This document shows, in pieces, positions 22,406 to 23,220 of a stretch of 23,220 nt of DNA. The DNA is from JBCDLI01 sp038745535 (GTDB lineage Bacteria; Pseudomonadota; Alphaproteobacteria; Rhizobiales; Rhizobiaceae): positions 1 through 23,220 of the forward strand of contig JBCDLI010000043.1 of NCBI GenBank assembly GCA_038745535.1. Direction: 5' to 3'. Below the pieces are notes generated by a model that had not been told where the DNA came from, ran no database searches, and saw only the letters and a list, made by a program, of their open reading frames with translations. Both the position numbers and the translations under genes were made by a program. Numbering within the stretch: the stretch's first letter is position 1; the number at the start of each line of letters is the position of its first letter.

Positions 22406-22423
22406 CGCCAACTTTTGTTGACG
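22406..22423. promoter_or_regulatory. Near-palindromic operator candidate
   Basis: An 18-bp near-palindrome, CGCCAAC-TTTT-GTTGACG, with one mismatched pair in the arms. It overlaps the proposed -35 of the flavodoxin promoter, which would suit a repressor site. The regulator is unknown and no regulator gene is adjacent. Confidence 0.35.
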
Positions 22424-22445
22424 CTCAATTATGTCATGATCTAGT
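22418..22445 (+). promoter_or_regulatory. Candidate flavodoxin promoter
   Basis: TTGACG (22418-22423) is followed after 16 bp by TCTAGT (22440-22445), a 4-of-6 match to the -10 consensus. The leader would be about 53 nt. The -10 match is weak. Confidence 0.4.
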
Positions 22446-22504
22446 GACGGCCGAGGCAGAGGAGACGTGGTGAGAGCTTCAGTTTCCAAGGAAGGAAGTG
22501 TGAA

Positions 22505-22963
22505 ATGAAGATCGGAATTTACTACGGTTCGGAGACGGGAAACTCCGAAATGGTCTGCTATGATATCGAAGCCGAATTGAAAAACGACTTCGACGTCGAG
22601 GTGAAGGACCTAGACGATATAGCCCCCGCGGACCTCTCAACAGATGCTTTTTACATCATGGTTGTATCCACCCACGGCGATGGAGACATGCCCATACCGG
22701 CTGACCATTTTGTAGAGCGCTTGAAAAAGCAGGACGCCGATCTCAAGGGGATCAATTTCGCGATCTTCGGCATGGGCGATACGCTTTACGATGCGACCTA
22801 CAATTGGGGTTCATCAAAGGTCGCCAAGGCGATGACAGACCGCGGCGCAAAGCAAGTGGGTGAACGCGGCCTTCACGATGCATCAGGCTATGACGAGCCG
22901 GAAGACATTGCCGTGCCGTGGGCACGTGAAATTATGACCCAAGTGGCTGGCGAAGTCGCGTAG
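22505..22963 (+). CDS. Short-chain flavodoxin (MioC/FldA-like domain)
   Basis: FMN-binding electron carrier of 152 residues. The phosphate loop is SETGNS at 9-14 after the first strand MKIGIYYG. The 50s loop is STHGDGDMP at 55-63. The 90s loop is FGMGDTLYDATYNWG at 88-102, which supplies the isoalloxazine-stacking Tyr/Trp. The acidic surface (many Asp/Glu) suits docking to a basic redox partner. A strong AAGGAAGGAAG precedes the ATG. It could be MioC, a photorespiration-type flavodoxin, or a P450 partner; the divergent P450 gene supports the last. A strong intrinsic terminator follows 37 bp after the stop. Confidence 0.9.
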   Translation: MKIGIYYGSETGNSEMVCYDIEAELKNDFDVEVKDLDDIAPADLSTDAFYIMVVSTHGDGDMPIPADHFVERLKKQDADLKGINFAIFGMGDTLYDATYNWGSSKVAKAMTDRGAKQVGERGLHDASGYDEPEDIAVPWAREIMTQVAGEVA

Positions 22964-23000
22964 GCAAGCAACCACACGAGCGAGATCAGGTCTTTTTTTG

Positions 23001-23030
23001 AGCGCAATCCAATTTGGGTTGCGCTTTTTT
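23001..23030 (+). terminator. Rho-independent terminator of the flavodoxin gene
   Basis: AGCGCAATCC (23001-23010) pairs with GGGTTGCGCT (23016-23025) to give a 10-bp stem with one G-U pair and an AATTT loop, followed by a run of six T residues. A second T-run (22993-22999) precedes the stem. Confidence 0.92.
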
Positions 23031-23220
23031 GTGCGTGTACCGCCCATCAAAACAGCCCAAAACCCTCCCGAAACCAGCGTGTTTGATCAACGGTTCGTTC
23101 GCTAATGGTGAACTATCGCGTGATATCTGCACGCTTGTGATGAACATGACTTGGCTTGTATGCCATTGTTTTCATGCAGCTTTTAGCTCTTGCTCGCGGT
23201 CCACTTTCCGATCACGCCTC
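23031..23220. other. Right-hand end, no supported gene
   Basis: The 190 bases after the terminator contain only very short frames on both strands. On the minus strand a frame entering from the right edge ends at 23172-23174 with the hydrophilic tail DRKVDREQELKAA, which could be the end of a protein outside the window, but another frame there is equally open. I call nothing. Confidence 0.4.

Larger units (their letters stand above)
22266..22504. other. Divergent control region of the P450 and flavodoxin genes
   Basis: This 239-bp region holds no reading frame of note. It carries a flavodoxin promoter candidate at 22418-22445, a near-palindrome overlapping its -35 box, and an AT-rich centre (22335-22405). 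I could not place a convincing P450 promoter. Confidence 0.5.

Noticed and set aside
23172..23219. Possible C-terminal end of a minus-strand protein at the right edge
   Set aside because: Only 15 codons are visible, and a second frame is also open there, so the choice cannot be supported.
1..23220. tRNA or rRNA genes, CRISPR arrays, insertion sequences and attachment sites
   Set aside because: No cloverleaf-like segments, regularly spaced repeats, transposase motifs or terminal inverted repeats were seen on either strand by eye; a tRNA or covariance scan would be the decisive check.

Overview
The window is chromosomal DNA of an alphaproteobacterium, most likely of the order Hyphomicrobiales (Rhizobiales). 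The evidence is a GcrA cell-cycle regulator with CcrM-type GANTC sites beside it, a class I lysyl-tRNA synthetase, the argD-argF-hslO order, a SAM-II riboswitch on metZ, and a duplicated-domain dCTP deaminase. A voltage-gated sodium channel very like marine bacterial Nav channels hints at a saline habitat, but that is only an inference. I see no phage, transposon, plasmid or CRISPR element. The genes are densely packed and the content is mostly core metabolism and housekeeping.

Layout. Positions 1-4.3 kb: the 3' end of phoB, gcrA on the minus strand, then argD-argF-hslO on the plus strand (arginine synthesis plus a redox chaperone). 4.4-9.25 kb: a two-gene RND efflux operon (membrane fusion protein and an unusually long RND pump). 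9.25-13 kb: apaG (minus), a CDP-alcohol phosphatidyltransferase (plus), metZ (minus) with its own promoter and SAM-II riboswitch, and a two-domain dCTP deaminase (plus). 13-16 kb, minus strand: a NavMs-like sodium channel and a membrane family-2 glycosyltransferase with a MshEN-like N-terminal region. 16-18.7 kb, plus strand: an orphan periplasmic binding protein and lysK. 18.7-20.1 kb, minus strand: a LexA-fold (S24) regulator and a DsbA/GST-kappa-type isomerase. 20.1-20.9 kb: a small membrane protein (plus) and a cold-shock protein (minus). 20.9-23 kb: a cytochrome P450 (minus) divergent from a short-chain flavodoxin (plus) that ends in a clear intrinsic terminator. The last 190 bases show no convincing gene.

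How genes work together. ArgD and ArgF make successive steps of arginine synthesis. The membrane fusion protein and RND pump form an export system whose outer-membrane channel is not in the window. The P450 and flavodoxin share a 239-bp divergent control region and could be a monooxygenase with its electron carrier. MetZ is probably repressed by S-adenosylmethionine through its leader RNA. I found no wholly new system. The items most worth a second look are the GANTC cluster between gcrA and argD, the P450/flavodoxin pair with a palindrome in its control region, the extra membrane hairpin in the RND pump, and the two-cysteine loop in the sodium channel.
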